Assembly (NCBI RefSeq): GCF_021278965.1
Contig: NZ_CP065589.1
Span: 5,213,001 to 5,277,000 of the forward strand
DNA from: Chryseobacterium capnotolerans
GTDB lineage: Bacteria; Bacteroidota; Bacteroidia; Flavobacteriales; Weeksellaceae
DNA: 64,000 nucleotides
Direction of reading: 5' to 3'
Below, in pieces: positions 30,521 through 40,179 of the stretch (position 1 is its first letter; every line of letters starts with the position of its first letter). The notes beneath the pieces are model-generated. The model was not told the DNA's origin. It did no database searches and saw nothing but the letters and a program-made list of their open reading frames with translations. Both the position numbers and the translations under genes were made by a program.

Positions 30521-31187
30521 GATAAAATGTATCATCGTTGATGACGAACCTTTGGCTATTTCGCTTCTTGAACAGTATGTACAGAAAATTCCTTTTCTTG
30601 AACTGGTTTTTTCCATAGAAAACCCAATTGAGGCATTAGAATATATTCAGAACAATGATTCAGATCTTATCTTTCTGGATATTCAGATGCCTGAACTTAC
30701 AGGAATCAATTTTATGAAGATTGTAGGGGCCAAACAAAAATATATTTTAACAACGGCCTATTCAGAATATGCATTGGAAGGATATGAGCATAATATTGTT
30801 GATTATCTTCTGAAACCCATATCCTTTGAACGGTTTCTGAAAAGTACACTAAAGGCACAGGAAAGGTTTTCTTTCCAGGAAGAAGATGCTCATTTCTTCG
30901 TTAAATCATCAGGGCAGCAGCATCGCATCAATTTTAATGAAATCCTTTATATTGAAAGTATCAAAGACTATGTGAATATCCGGACTTCCGAAGAAGAATA
31001 TATCGTTCTGGATACACTTAAGTCTATGGAAAATCAGCTATCTGAAAAGTTTGTAAGAATTCATAAATCTTTTATCGTTAATCTGGATAAGGTCAAAAGT
31101 ATCGGAGCTAAAAAGCTGGTGCTGCCAGAGTATGAAATCCCAATAGGAGATAGCTATAGAGCTAATTTACTGGATAGGCTGAAATAA
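30513..31187 (+). CDS. LytTR family response regulator
   Basis: A 224-residue response regulator. Receiver domain: acidic pair DDEP, phosphoacceptor Asp in LIFLDIQMPELTG (about residue 55), and Lys in LLKPI. C-terminal LytTR DNA-binding domain: EILYIESIKDYVNIRT and FVRIHKSFIVNLDKV. The start at 30513 is used because it overlaps the stop of the restored kinase, a typical arrangement. Target genes are unknown. Confidence 0.93.
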   Translation: MNKIKCIIVDDEPLAISLLEQYVQKIPFLELVFSIENPIEALEYIQNNDSDLIFLDIQMPELTGINFMKIVGAKQKYILTTAYSEYALEGYEHNIVDYLLKPISFERFLKSTLKAQERFSFQEEDAHFFVKSSGQQHRINFNEILYIESIKDYVNIRTSEEEYIVLDTLKSMENQLSEKFVRIHKSFIVNLDKVKSIGAKKLVLPEYEIPIGDSYRANLLDRLK

Positions 31188-31209
31188 AAGAACAGGATTC
31201 AATGAAACC

Positions 31210-31242
31210 AAACCTTATAAGTTTTTAAAGCCTATAAGGTTT
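31210..31242. terminator. Hairpin between convergent genes
   Basis: AAACCTTATA and TATAAGGTTT form a perfect 10-bp stem between the response regulator and the NTF2-like gene. The T tract is weak. Confidence 0.5.
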
Positions 31243-31278
31243 AAATGCCTTGAAATTACTCTCTTTAAACATTTCACA

Positions 31279-31707
31279 TCAAATCTCTTTTCTCGTCGAA
31301 ATTTTATCAACAATGTACCATCTGCCTTCTGTATACATGAGGTTAAAATAATCTGTGAAAATATATTTCGCTGTTTTTATCTCACATTTTGCAGCGGCTA
31401 TATTTCCGGTGATATCAAGGCTCAATATTTTAGACTCTATTTTTTCGAAGGTGGTTTTAGGCTTAAATCCGCTTAAATAGGTTTTCCTGTCAAAGACAAT
31501 TACTTTATCTTCTTTTAGGTTTTTAAGTTTGCATGTACTGTGCATTGCTTTTCCCACCTTCAGGGTGTCTCCTTTTTTCCAGCCGTCAAAGTACATTTCT
31601 ATCGTTTCTCTTATTGAGTTTTGAGCATTGTTTTGAGCATTGTTTTGAGCATAAAGATTCATAAAGCAAAAAAGCGTTAATACGAAAATCAGGTTTTGTT
31701 TTTTCAT
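31279..31707 (-). CDS. Secreted NTF2-like (lumazine-binding-type) protein
   Basis: A 142-residue periplasmic protein with a signal peptide ending YAQ. The mature domain (IRETIEMYFDGWKKGD, then HSTCKLKNL, ITGNIAAAKCEIK, DYFNLMYTEGRWYIVDKI) follows the SnoaL/NTF2-like pattern used for the putative lumazine-binding family in Bacteroidota. Just after the signal it has a tandem repeat encoded by a 12-bp repeat, giving QNNAQNNAQN. Function unknown. Confidence 0.75.
   Translation of the reverse strand: MKKQNLIFVLTLFCFMNLYAQNNAQNNAQNSIRETIEMYFDGWKKGDTLKVGKAMHSTCKLKNLKEDKVIVFDRKTYLSGFKPKTTFEKIESKILSLDITGNIAAAKCEIKTAKYIFTDYFNLMYTEGRWYIVDKISTRKEI
31617..31652. repeat. 12-bp tandem repeat in the signal/mature junction
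   Basis: About three copies of TTTTGAGCATTG (plus strand) encode the AQNN repeat. In frame, so copy number change would not break the gene. Confidence 0.7.
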
Positions 31708-31986
31708 TTTTATTTAATTTTTAGAGTTTGTTTACATCTTATTGAAATTCTAAATTGAGCATGAGATTATCCTTTTTTACAAAAAAATATCTAGACTATA
31801 GACTTTGGAGATGGATCTATGTGATAAACAAAAAATAAATTATGAATTTTAGACAAGCTCGCTAACCTCATAAATTAATTTTTATGAAGCCAAAAGTATA
31901 AGACAATTACATAAAAAAGGTCCTGAAATTGAAATTCAGAAGTGCAGAATTATAAAATAAGACTTATTGGAAACCGGAATATAGCA

Positions 31987-33054
31987 TTATGATAGTTTAC
32001 AATGAATCTCCTCATTTCCCTGAAAAGCCTCACGGTACAGGAGAGGTGTTGTATTTTTTATTTTTTTGAAAGTAGTGAAAAAAGTAGATTTGGAATTGAA
32101 CCCAACTTCATACCCTATCTCTTCAATTTTAAGATTAGTGCTGTTGAGTATTCTTTCACAAGCTTCATTGATCCTATACTCATTAATATATACAGAAAAG
32201 CTTTTTCCCAGGTTGTCGTTGAGCAGCTGAGAAAGTTGGTGGGAGGAGATATTCATTTTAGATGCCAGATTACTCAGTTTTAGATCTGGATCCTTATAAA
32301 GCTCTTCGGCTTCCATTAAATTTGCCAGTTTTGAAACAAAATTATCTGCCTGTGCTTTTGGGATTTTTTTATTAGCATATTTATTTATTTTTTCATTTTT
32401 CGCTGTAACTTCATTTTTCCTATTGAAAAAGAATAAAAAGTTGAGATACAATAAAAATGAAAAAGTAATACTTCCTGCAATATATGCTCCTTTTATCCAA
32501 CCTATTAAAAAAAACAGATAGGCCAAAAAAATAATTACATTACTGAAATATATAGAAGAGATATTGGTTTGAGATGCCCATTGTTTATTTTTAATATATT
32601 TTACATATTCATATCCTGCCCATATAATGAACAATGCCCATACAATATAAATGAGTTGTACTATATAATGGTTCCATAAATAAGGAAATTCAGCATATGA
32701 AATAAAATATCCACCTATAACGATTATTCCTGTAAGAATTCCGAATACATATTTCCAGCTCTGTAGATCAGACTTGTTGGGAATTTCCAATGAGCGGATA
32801 TAATAATATAATGCAGGACCTATCAGAAGACATGCTGACAAACCTATTTGAAGGTAGATTTTCGGAAGATCACGATCAAAATATATAAAAACTGATTTTC
32901 CGATCCGAATACTCAGCATAAGTAAAAGCAGCCCTAAAAACAAATGAGACAGATCTTTCTGCTTTTTTACAAACAATAGATAAACCCCTAACAGAAGCCC
33001 GTTGAAAGCTCCTAACGCACTAAAGAAGAATAATAATTGTTGTCCGAAGGTCAT
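31987..33054 (-). CDS. Membrane-anchored AraC family regulator
   Basis: A 355-residue protein with an N-terminal membrane domain of about seven helices (residues 5-215) and a C-terminal AraC/XylS DNA-binding domain (about 250-345). The HTH contains LKLSNLASKMNISSHQLSQLLND and IGYEVGFNSKSTFFTTFKKI, with ITPLLYR-like ending TTPLLYREAF. Seven-helix plus AraC architecture is frequent in Bacteroidota; ligand unknown. It is on the minus strand upstream of the NTF2-like gene. Confidence 0.88.
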   Translation of the reverse strand: MTFGQQLLFFFSALGAFNGLLLGVYLLFVKKQKDLSHLFLGLLLLMLSIRIGKSVFIYFDRDLPKIYLQIGLSACLLIGPALYYYIRSLEIPNKSDLQSWKYVFGILTGIIVIGGYFISYAEFPYLWNHYIVQLIYIVWALFIIWAGYEYVKYIKNKQWASQTNISSIYFSNVIIFLAYLFFLIGWIKGAYIAGSITFSFLLYLNFLFFFNRKNEVTAKNEKINKYANKKIPKAQADNFVSKLANLMEAEELYKDPDLKLSNLASKMNISSHQLSQLLNDNLGKSFSVYINEYRINEACERILNSTNLKIEEIGYEVGFNSKSTFFTTFKKIKNTTPLLYREAFQGNEEIHCKLS

Positions 33055-33189
33055 TTGTTTATAAATTTATTACTTAGCGTAAAAATACTAATTTCTGGTT
33101 TCCATTTTTATAGGTTCATTTTTATTAAATTTTTTTTTCAGTACCATCAAGACAGCAGTATTATGGATTAGTATTAAAAACTATTGGGA

Positions 33190-33240
33190 ATAGAGCCGTA
33201 TCAGAAGGATATATTGTTCTGGATAACCTAAAATAGTATA
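33190..33240 (+). pseudogene. Possible remnant of a LytTR-type domain
   Basis: A short reading frame encodes SEGYIVLDNLK followed by stop, which resembles SEEEYIVLDTLK in the intact LytTR regulator at about 30.99 kb. Only about 15 codons are alike, so chance is possible. Confidence 0.25.
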
Positions 33241-33384
33241 GAACAGAGTATTCAAACCCTATTGATTTTGAAAGCGGACTAAAATCCGATCCTATTGGTT
33301 TTTTATAGCAATTTTATTAATAAATTCTGTTGATTATAAAATATATAAACTAAATGGTTATTACAATTTTATGGTAATGAAAAC

Positions 33385-33416
33385 AAAAAGACGACTTCAA
33401 GAGAAGCCGTCTTTTT
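33385..33416 (-). terminator. Terminator of acnA
   Basis: AAAAAGACGACTTC and GAAGCCGTCTTTTT form a 14-base stem with one mismatch. Confidence 0.8.
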
Positions 33417-33443
33417 ATAATTAATAGAGTTAAGAATCAATTC

Positions 33444-35711
33444 TTATTTCTCTTGTTGTTTAATCAAGTTCAGGGCAGAACCAGCTTTGAACCAATCAAT
33501 CTGTTGATCGTTATAAGTATGGTTGGCCATGATGATATCTTTAGTTCCGTCTTTGTGAACGAACTCTAAAGTCAGTTGTTTTCCTGAAGCAAACTGATCA
33601 AGATCTAAGAAATTAACCGTATCATCTTCCTGAATTTTGTCATAATCAGCCTCATTAGCGAAAGTGATTCCTAACATTCCTTGTTTTTTAAGGTTGGTTT
33701 CGTGGATTCTCGCGAATGATTTTACCAATACCGCTTTTACACCAAGGTGTCTAGGCTCCATAGCAGCGTGCTCTCTTGAAGAACCTTCCCCATAGTTTTG
33801 GTCTCCTACAACAATGGTTGGAACGCCTGCAGCTTTATAAGCTCTCTGTACAGCCGGAACTTCACCATATTCACCCGTTAATTCATTCTTAACGTGGTTG
33901 GTTTCCATGTTATAAGCGTTTACAGCTCCAATTAACATGTTGTTGGAAATATTGTCTAAGTGGCCTCTGTATTTCAACCATGGTCCTGCCATAGAAATGT
34001 GGTCAGTAGTACATTTTCCAAAAGCTTTGATCAATACTTTCGCTCCTGTAATATTTTTACCGTCCCAAGCCGGGAATTCTTCTAATAACTGAAGTCTGTC
34101 TGAAGTAGGGCTTACATTAACAACCACTTTAGATCCATCCTCAGAAGGAGCCTGATAACCGTTGTCATCTACAGCAAATCCTTTTGCAGGAAGTTCATAT
34201 CCTTTAGGCTCGTCAAGTCTTACCTGTTCACCAGCTTCGTTCGTTAAAGTATCTGTAATCGGGTTGAAGTCTAATCTACCTGAAATAGCCACAGCAGCTA
34301 CCATTTCCGGAGAAGCTACGAATGCATGGGTATTAGGGTTACCGTCAGCTCTTTTTGCAAAGTTTCTGTTGAAAGAGTGAATGATAGAGTTTTTCTCTCC
34401 TTTTTCAGCTCCTTCTCTGTCCCATTGCCCGATACAAGGTCCACAAGCATTGGTAAAGATTCTTGCGTTTTCAAACTTTCTGAATGAATCTAAGAAACCG
34501 TCTCTTTCTGCTGTGAATTTTACCTGCTCAGAACCTGGGTTAATTCCTAAAATAGCTTTAGGTTTCACTCCTTTGGATACGGCATCCTCTACAATTGAAG
34601 CTGCTCTTGATAAATCTTCATACGAAGAGTTGGTACAAGAACCAATCAGGGCCCATTCTACTTCTAGAGGCCATCCATTTGCTTCAGCTTTAGCTCTGAA
34701 TTCAGCGACTGGAGTCGCTAAATCCGGAGTGAAAGGTCCGTTTAAGTGCGGAGTCAGTTCAGAAAGATTGATTTCGATTAATTGGTCGAAATATTGTTCA
34801 GGGTTGGCATATACCTCAGCATCACCCGTTAAGTGTTCAGCAATTTTATCAGCTGCATCTACTACATCCTGTCTTCCTGTAGCAGCCAGGTATCTTCTCA
34901 TTGAATCATCATAACCAAAAGTAGAAGTCGTAGCTCCGATTTCAGCACCCATGTTACAGATAGTACCTTTACCTGTAGCAGAAAGAGATTCAGCACCCTC
35001 ACCGAAGTATTCTACGATACATCCTGTTCCTCCTTTTACAGTAAGAATTCCTGCCACTTTTAGGATAACGTCTTTAGCAGAAGTCCATCCGTTCATTTTA
35101 CCGGTTAATTTAACCCCGATAAGCTTAGGCATTTTAAGCTCCCAAGCCATTCCTGCCATTACATCTACTGCATCCGCACCTCCTACACCAATGGCAACCA
35201 TTCCTAGTCCGCCAGCGTTTACGGTGTGAGAGTCAGTACCAATCATCATACCTCCAGGGAAAGCATAGTTTTCCAATACAACCTGGTGAATGATCCCTGC
35301 TCCGGGTTTCCAGAATCCGATCCCGTATTTATCACATACAGAACTTAAGAAGTTGAACACCTCAGAGTTTTTGTTAATACCTTCCTGTAAATCTTTATCA
35401 GCACCTACTTTCGCCTGAATCAGGTGATCCGCGTGAGCTGTTGAAGGAACAGCTACTTTAGTTTTTCCTGCCTGCATGAACTGTAAAAGCGCCATTTGCG
35501 CTGTGGCATCCTGCATAGCTACTCTGTCCGGTGCAAAATCTACATAAGAGTTTCCTCTTTCATGTGCTTGTGTAGCATTTCCTTCCCAAAGGTGGGTGTA
35601 AAGAATTTTTTCTGAAAGGGTAAGAGGTTTTCCCACGATTTGTCTTGCCGCAGCAATTCTTTCAGGGTAACGCTCATACACTTTTTTGATCATATCAATA
35701 TCAAAAGTCAT
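33444..35711 (-). CDS. acnA: Aconitate hydratase (AcnA/mitochondrial type)
   Basis: TCA cycle enzyme interconverting citrate and isocitrate. A 755-residue protein with the three Fe-S cluster cysteines in [12 protein letters not shown] and [12 protein letters not shown], and the C-terminal swivel domain with [14 protein letters not shown]. Length matches the mitochondrial/AcnA-like group. It lies downstream of an AcnB-type aconitase on the same strand; the 316-bp gap holds a terminator for the upstream gene, so the two may be regulated separately. Confidence 0.95.
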   Translation of the reverse strand: MTFDIDMIKKVYERYPERIAAARQIVGKPLTLSEKILYTHLWEGNATQAHERGNSYVDFAPDRVAMQDATAQMALLQFMQAGKTKVAVPSTAHADHLIQAKVGADKDLQEGINKNSEVFNFLSSVCDKYGIGFWKPGAGIIHQVVLENYAFPGGMMIGTDSHTVNAGGLGMVAIGVGGADAVDVMAGMAWELKMPKLIGVKLTGKMNGWTSAKDVILKVAGILTVKGGTGCIVEYFGEGAESLSATGKGTICNMGAEIGATTSTFGYDDSMRRYLAATGRQDVVDAADKIAEHLTGDAEVYANPEQYFDQLIEINLSELTPHLNGPFTPDLATPVAEFRAKAEANGWPLEVEWALIGSCTNSSYEDLSRAASIVEDAVSKGVKPKAILGINPGSEQVKFTAERDGFLDSFRKFENARIFTNACGPCIGQWDREGAEKGEKNSIIHSFNRNFAKRADGNPNTHAFVASPEMVAAVAISGRLDFNPITDTLTNEAGEQVRLDEPKGYELPAKGFAVDDNGYQAPSEDGSKVVVNVSPTSDRLQLLEEFPAWDGKNITGAKVLIKAFGKCTTDHISMAGPWLKYRGHLDNISNNMLIGAVNAYNMETNHVKNELTGEYGEVPAVQRAYKAAGVPTIVVGDQNYGEGSSREHAAMEPRHLGVKAVLVKSFARIHETNLKKQGMLGITFANEADYDKIQEDDTVNFLDLDQFASGKQLTLEFVHKDGTKDIIMANHTYNDQQIDWFKAGSALNLIKQQEK

Positions 35712-36027
35712 ATCGTATTTAGTTTTGTTCTTTTTCCGTTATTGTTTCTTTCTCTGATATTTTAAAAGAGAAAAATCGTTTTTTATACATCAAAAAACAT
35801 TCCTATAATCCATTAATAGGGCTGTTTTGATTCTAAAATCAAGAGATTTTATAACTTTCAATTTAAGAAAAAATAGATTCTATTTTCTTCATTTTCTCAG
35901 AAAAAAATCGTATTTAAAGTAAAATAGAACGATTCTAAACAAAAAATGGAAGATTTTAGTCCGTTGGGATCTAAAATCTTCCATTGATATGATTTTCAAT
36001 AATCTTACGACTTATTGATGAATGCTA
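35712..36027. other. Intergenic region between the two aconitase genes, 316 bp
   Basis: AT-rich; contains the acnB terminator near 35.96 kb and presumably the acnA promoter nearer to 35.75 kb. No ORF or conserved RNA recognised. Confidence 0.6.
35945..35985 (-). terminator. Terminator of acnB
   Basis: A perfect 15-bp stem, AATGGAAGATTTTAG with CTAAAATCTTCCATT, followed on the minus strand by a T run. Confidence 0.85.
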
Positions 36028-38811
36028 TTAGTGAGCACTTGTACTTGTTAATTCCTTGATAGAAGGTACAAAAGTTGTCAGGTCAATTCCTTCAACAGCT
36101 GCTTTATATTCTTCAATGCTTGGAATTCTTCCGATGATTGCAGAAAGAACAACAACCGGAGTTGAAGCCAATAGAGATTCTCCTTTTTTACGTTCAGAAT
36201 CTTCTACAACTCTTCCTTGGAAAAGACGAGTAGAAGTAGCTAAAACAGTATCTCCTTTAGCTGCTTTTTCCTGGTTACCCATACAAAGGTTACATCCAGG
36301 ACGCTCAAGATACATTACATTTTCGTATTCTGTACGAGCTTCACCTTTTGGAGCATTGTCATTAAATTCAAAACCTGAATATTTCTCTAATAATTCCCAG
36401 TCACCTTCAGCTTTTAACTCATCAATGATGTTATAAGTAGGAGCAGCTACAACCAGAGGAGCGCTGAATTCTACTTTACCATTTTGTTTTTCAAGGTTTC
36501 TCAGCATCTGAGAAACGATCTTAAGGTCTCCTTTGTGAACCATACAAGATCCTACGAAACCAAGATCTACTTTTTTCTCACCACCATAGTAAGAAAGATC
36601 TCTGATGGTATCGTGAGTATATCGCTTAGATACATCATCATTGTTTACATCCGGGTCAGCAATCATAGGTTCTACGATGACATCAAGATCTACAACAACT
36701 TCAGCGTAATATTTAGCATTTGCATCAGGAGTCAGTGCTGGTTTTTCACCTGATCTGATTTCCTCAATTCTCTTGTTCGCTTTGTCAATTAATCCCTGAA
36801 GAACTTTATTATGGTTATCCATTCCTTTATCAATCATGATCTGGATTCTGCCTTTAGCAATTTCCAATGATTCGATTAGAGTATTGTCTTCAGAAATGTT
36901 GATAGACGCTTTAGCCTTCATTTCAGCAGTCCAGTCTGTAAATGTGAATGCCTGGTCAGCAGGAAGCGTTCCAATGTGAACCTCAATGATTCTTCCCTGG
37001 AATACGTTCTCTCCTCCAAATTGCTTCAACATCTGAGCCTGAGTGGCATGTACCACATCACGGAAATCCATGTGAGGCTTCATTTCACCTTTGAAAGTTA
37101 CTTTTACAGATTCAGGAATTGGCATAGATGCCTCACCTGTAGCTAATGCAAGAGCAACGGTTCCTGAGTCAGCTCCGAAAGCAACTCCTTTAGACATTCT
37201 AGTGTGAGAGTCACCCCCAATGATGATTGCCCATTCGTCTACAGTGATATCGTTAAGAACTTTGTGAATAACGTCGGTCATTGAGTGGTATTCACCTTTC
37301 GGGTCACGTGCAGTGATTAATCCGAAATCGTTCATGAATTTCATTAGCTTAGGAATATTCGCCTGAGCTTTTTTATCCCAAACTGAAGCGGTGTGACACC
37401 CTGATTGGTATGCACCATCAACTGTTGGAGAAATTACAGTCGCGGCCATTGATTCAAGCTCCTGAGAAGTCATAAGACCTGTCGTATCCTGAGATCCAAC
37501 GATATTCACTTTTACACGTACATCAGAACCAGCATGTAATACTTTTCCTGGTGTTGTTCCTACAGCATTTCTGTTGAAGATTTTTTCAACAGCGGTAAGA
37601 CCTTGTCCTTCGTGAGAGATTTCTTTTGATGGAGCGAAAACAACCGGAGCTTCAATGCCTAAAGTCTGCGCTGCAAATGTCTGTAACTTCTTACCAAATA
37701 CGATTGCGTAAGATCCTCCTGCTTTGATGAATTCCATCTTTTGTGGAGTGAAAGACTTCGTAAGGTCAATCAGTTCCTGATCTCCGTTATATAATTTCTT
37801 TTCTTTTGTATTAATCGTTAAAACAGTTCCTGTAGCTACTGAATATGCTTCTTCAAGAACGATATCACCATTTTCGTTACGAACAGGGTTTCCGTTTTCG
37901 TCTACTTTTTTCACCCAGTTCTTAAGGTCAACACCAATACCTCCGGTAACATCAACTGTAGTAAGGAAGATTGGGGAAATACCGTTTGTTCCTCCTACGA
38001 TTGGAGCAATGTTTACGAATGGTACATAAGGACTTGCTTGTTTACCAGTCCATAAAGCCACATTATTTACCCCTGACATTCTGGATGAACCTACACCCAT
38101 TGTTCCTTTTTCAGCGATAAGCATAACGCTTGCGTCAGGATGTTGTGCCTGTAAAGCTTTGATTTCTTCCTGTGCTTCAGGAGTGATCATACATTTACCG
38201 TGAAGCTCACGGTCTGATCTTGAGTGTGCCTGATTACCCGGAGAAAGTAAATCGGTAGAAATGTCTCCTTCACCAGCGATATAAGTAACTACTTTGATTT
38301 CTTCAGCTACTTCAGGCAGCTTAGTGAAGAATTCAGCTTTTGCGTAGCTTTCTAAAATTTCTTTAGCAATTGCATTTCCGCTGTTGTATGCCTCTTTTAA
38401 ACGGTTCGTATCCGCTTCATAAAGGAAAACCTGAGTTTTAAGAACGTCTGCAGCCTGTTGAGCAATTGCAGCATCGTTACCTAAAGCTAAGTCTAATAAT
38501 ACTTCAATGGATTTACCTCCTTTCATGTGAGATAATAGTTCGAAAGCAAAAGCCTGAGAGATTTCTTCTACTACGGATTCACCTAGAATGATCTCTTTTA
38601 AAAATTTAGCCTTTACACCAGCGGCACTTGTTGTACCTGGCAGGGTGTTGTAGATGAAAAACTTAAGAGAGTCTGCTCGATCTGCATTACCAGAGTCTTT
38701 GATTTGTGCGATGATTTCGCTTAGTAATTCAGCACCATCAATTGGCTTTGGATGAAGCCCCTGGTCTTTTCTTTCTTCAATCTCTTTAATGTAATCCTTA
38801 TAAATATTCAT
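36028..38811 (-). CDS. acnB: Bifunctional aconitate hydratase 2 / 2-methylisocitrate dehydratase
   Basis: AcnB-type aconitase, 927 aa: N-terminal helical (HEAT-like) domain of about 160 residues (LGNDAAIAQQAADVLK), swivel domain moved in front of the catalytic core, and cluster cysteines in VGSCMVHKG and RPGCNLCMGNQEKA at the C-terminus. It also dehydrates 2-methylisocitrate in organisms with the methylcitrate cycle. The length is slightly longer than E. coli AcnB. Confidence 0.95.
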   Translation of the reverse strand: MNIYKDYIKEIEERKDQGLHPKPIDGAELLSEIIAQIKDSGNADRADSLKFFIYNTLPGTTSAAGVKAKFLKEIILGESVVEEISQAFAFELLSHMKGGKSIEVLLDLALGNDAAIAQQAADVLKTQVFLYEADTNRLKEAYNSGNAIAKEILESYAKAEFFTKLPEVAEEIKVVTYIAGEGDISTDLLSPGNQAHSRSDRELHGKCMITPEAQEEIKALQAQHPDASVMLIAEKGTMGVGSSRMSGVNNVALWTGKQASPYVPFVNIAPIVGGTNGISPIFLTTVDVTGGIGVDLKNWVKKVDENGNPVRNENGDIVLEEAYSVATGTVLTINTKEKKLYNGDQELIDLTKSFTPQKMEFIKAGGSYAIVFGKKLQTFAAQTLGIEAPVVFAPSKEISHEGQGLTAVEKIFNRNAVGTTPGKVLHAGSDVRVKVNIVGSQDTTGLMTSQELESMAATVISPTVDGAYQSGCHTASVWDKKAQANIPKLMKFMNDFGLITARDPKGEYHSMTDVIHKVLNDITVDEWAIIIGGDSHTRMSKGVAFGADSGTVALALATGEASMPIPESVKVTFKGEMKPHMDFRDVVHATQAQMLKQFGGENVFQGRIIEVHIGTLPADQAFTFTDWTAEMKAKASINISEDNTLIESLEIAKGRIQIMIDKGMDNHNKVLQGLIDKANKRIEEIRSGEKPALTPDANAKYYAEVVVDLDVIVEPMIADPDVNNDDVSKRYTHDTIRDLSYYGGEKKVDLGFVGSCMVHKGDLKIVSQMLRNLEKQNGKVEFSAPLVVAAPTYNIIDELKAEGDWELLEKYSGFEFNDNAPKGEARTEYENVMYLERPGCNLCMGNQEKAAKGDTVLATSTRLFQGRVVEDSERKKGESLLASTPVVVLSAIIGRIPSIEEYKAAVEGIDLTTFVPSIKELTSTSAH

Positions 38812-39091
38812 AATAGAAGGTCTTTCAATATTAAAGGTAGACTATTTCGCTGCTTCTTTACTAGTCTGTATAAAATACAGTTAATGACATTTTGGGGTTT
38901 TGCATGTGATGCAACATTAACCAAAGAAGGTCAGCATAATCTACTTTTTTTAAAAGTTTTTTAAATTATTAAACAATTCAAAATGTTCCCAAAATTACGA
39001 AATTTTACGATTTTATGAGAATGAATTTATTTAGATTCTTTATAAATATGAATTTGATAATTTCTATTTTTGGTCGTAATTTTGCAGACAA
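38812..39091. other. Divergent intergenic region acnB / WG-repeat gene
   Basis: 280 bp, AT-rich, holding promoters for both genes. A TAATTTTG box lies at its right end. Nothing else recognised. Confidence 0.5.
39077..39084 (+). promoter_or_regulatory. -7 box TAATTTTG
   Basis: Exact TAnnTTTG match, 7 nt before the first ATG of the WG-repeat-like gene. Confidence 0.4.
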
Positions 39092-39873
39092 ATGATGAAT
39101 ATGAAAAATATCCTGAATCTTTTGTGCGTTTTTATTTCGATTTCTGTTTTCTCACAGACTAAATTTGTGAAAAAACCGGCTGTGAAAAACACTACGAAAA
39201 CTACCGTGAAAAAGAGAAGAATGCCGTCGTCAGGCATAATCCCGACCTGGTAGTTCATAACAAAGATCTTCCACTTTTGATTCCCAAAAAGAAAGGAGAT
39301 AGCTTCGGGTATGTTAACCAAAACGGAAAGTACATCATTCAGCCAGAATATCATATCGCCGTTTTCTTTTATGAAGACTGCAATCTTTTGAATTCACCGA
39401 ATGAAAAAGTAAGAAAATTTGGAACAAAAGATTTTGCGACTGTAGAAAAGAATATGATTTCTTATAGGATAGACCATGCCGGAAAAAGAGTTTATCAATT
39501 TAAAGATTCAGATTTAGGAAAATGTAAGTTTGAAGAATATAAGCAACAGCTTTTCCAGGCCTATGTTCTCAATGGGTTCTATGGAATAATTGAAAAATCA
39601 AAATTCGTTAACGCAGCAGACTACCGCCAATACCAGATTTATCCGCAATATCAGTACCTTTATATCATGGAAGGGGATGATGTTGCAGATCCAATGATTG
39701 TTGCATCAAACAATGATAAATTTGGAGTCATAGATGTTAATAACAAAATTATTGTTCCTTTCGAATATTCAAATATTAAAAGAAACTTCAGCTGGAAGCT
39801 TGGGAAAATGTTTGAAGTGACAAAAGATGGCAAAAACTACTATTACATTGACGCGAATAATAAAACATACTAG
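39092..39873 (+). CDS. WG-repeat-like secreted protein (frameshifted in an A run)
   Basis: A secreted protein of about 260 aa. The N-terminus (NILNLLCVFISISVFSQ) is a signal peptide. The frame breaks in five A at 39185-39189; a sixth restores VKKHYENYREKEKN and the second frame. The mature part has WG/KWG-like repeats typical of Bacteroidota: FGYVNQNGKYIIQPEYH, and FGVIDVNNKIIVPFEYSNIK, then YYIDANNK. Function unknown. Confidence 0.72.
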
Positions 39874-40034
39874 AGCATCAATAATGGGTGTTTATTACTA
39901 ATGGAGTGTTTTATAACTCTAATTTTTATGCCATCATTCTTTTTTCTCAATATCCTTACTGCGAGTCTGTAGCCCAATATCTCGAATCCCATACCTTCAA
40001 ATACGAATCTCATTCCCATCTCATATATTTTTAG

Positions 40035-40042
40035 TAATTTCG
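40035..40042 (+). promoter_or_regulatory. Candidate -7 box TAATTTCG before the second TPP riboswitch
   Basis: One base from TAnnTTTG and similar to TAACTTCG before the first TPP riboswitch. No -33 element seen. Confidence 0.35.
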
Positions 40043-40055
40043 CGGCTGAAATAAA

Positions 40056-40119
40056 GGGGTGCTTTAACAGGCTGAGATTATACCCACTGAACCTGGAACA
40101 GGTAATGCTGTTTAGGGAC
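40056..40119 (+). ncRNA. TPP riboswitch upstream of a TonB-dependent receptor
   Basis: THI-box features: GGGGTGCTTTAACAGGCTGAGA, ATACCCACTGAACCTGGAAC and TAATGCTGTTTAGGGA. It lies 60 nt upstream of the receptor start. A segment ATCCCCTTTT (40161-40170) just before the gene is complementary to the AAAGGGG at the 5' side of the aptamer, a possible alternative pairing that would free or block initiation. Confidence 0.9.
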
Positions 40120-40179
40120 ATCAACTCTACTGAGGGCTGAATTTGTATAATATCTTATCGATCCCCTTTTATTCATTAA

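Larger units (their letters stand above)
33055..33443. other. Intergenic region, 389 bp
   Basis: Between the AraC-type gene and acnA. It contains a possible degenerate LytTR-type fragment at about 33190-33232 (encoding NRAVSEGYIVLDNLK then a stop) and the acnA terminator at its right end. Nothing else recognised. Confidence 0.5.

Noticed and set aside
34381..34914. A 177-codon ORF antisense to acnA (and similar ORFs at 34162, 34951 and 36056)
   Set aside because: These lie entirely opposite well-conserved aconitase genes; composition and lack of recognisable motifs mark them as shadow frames.
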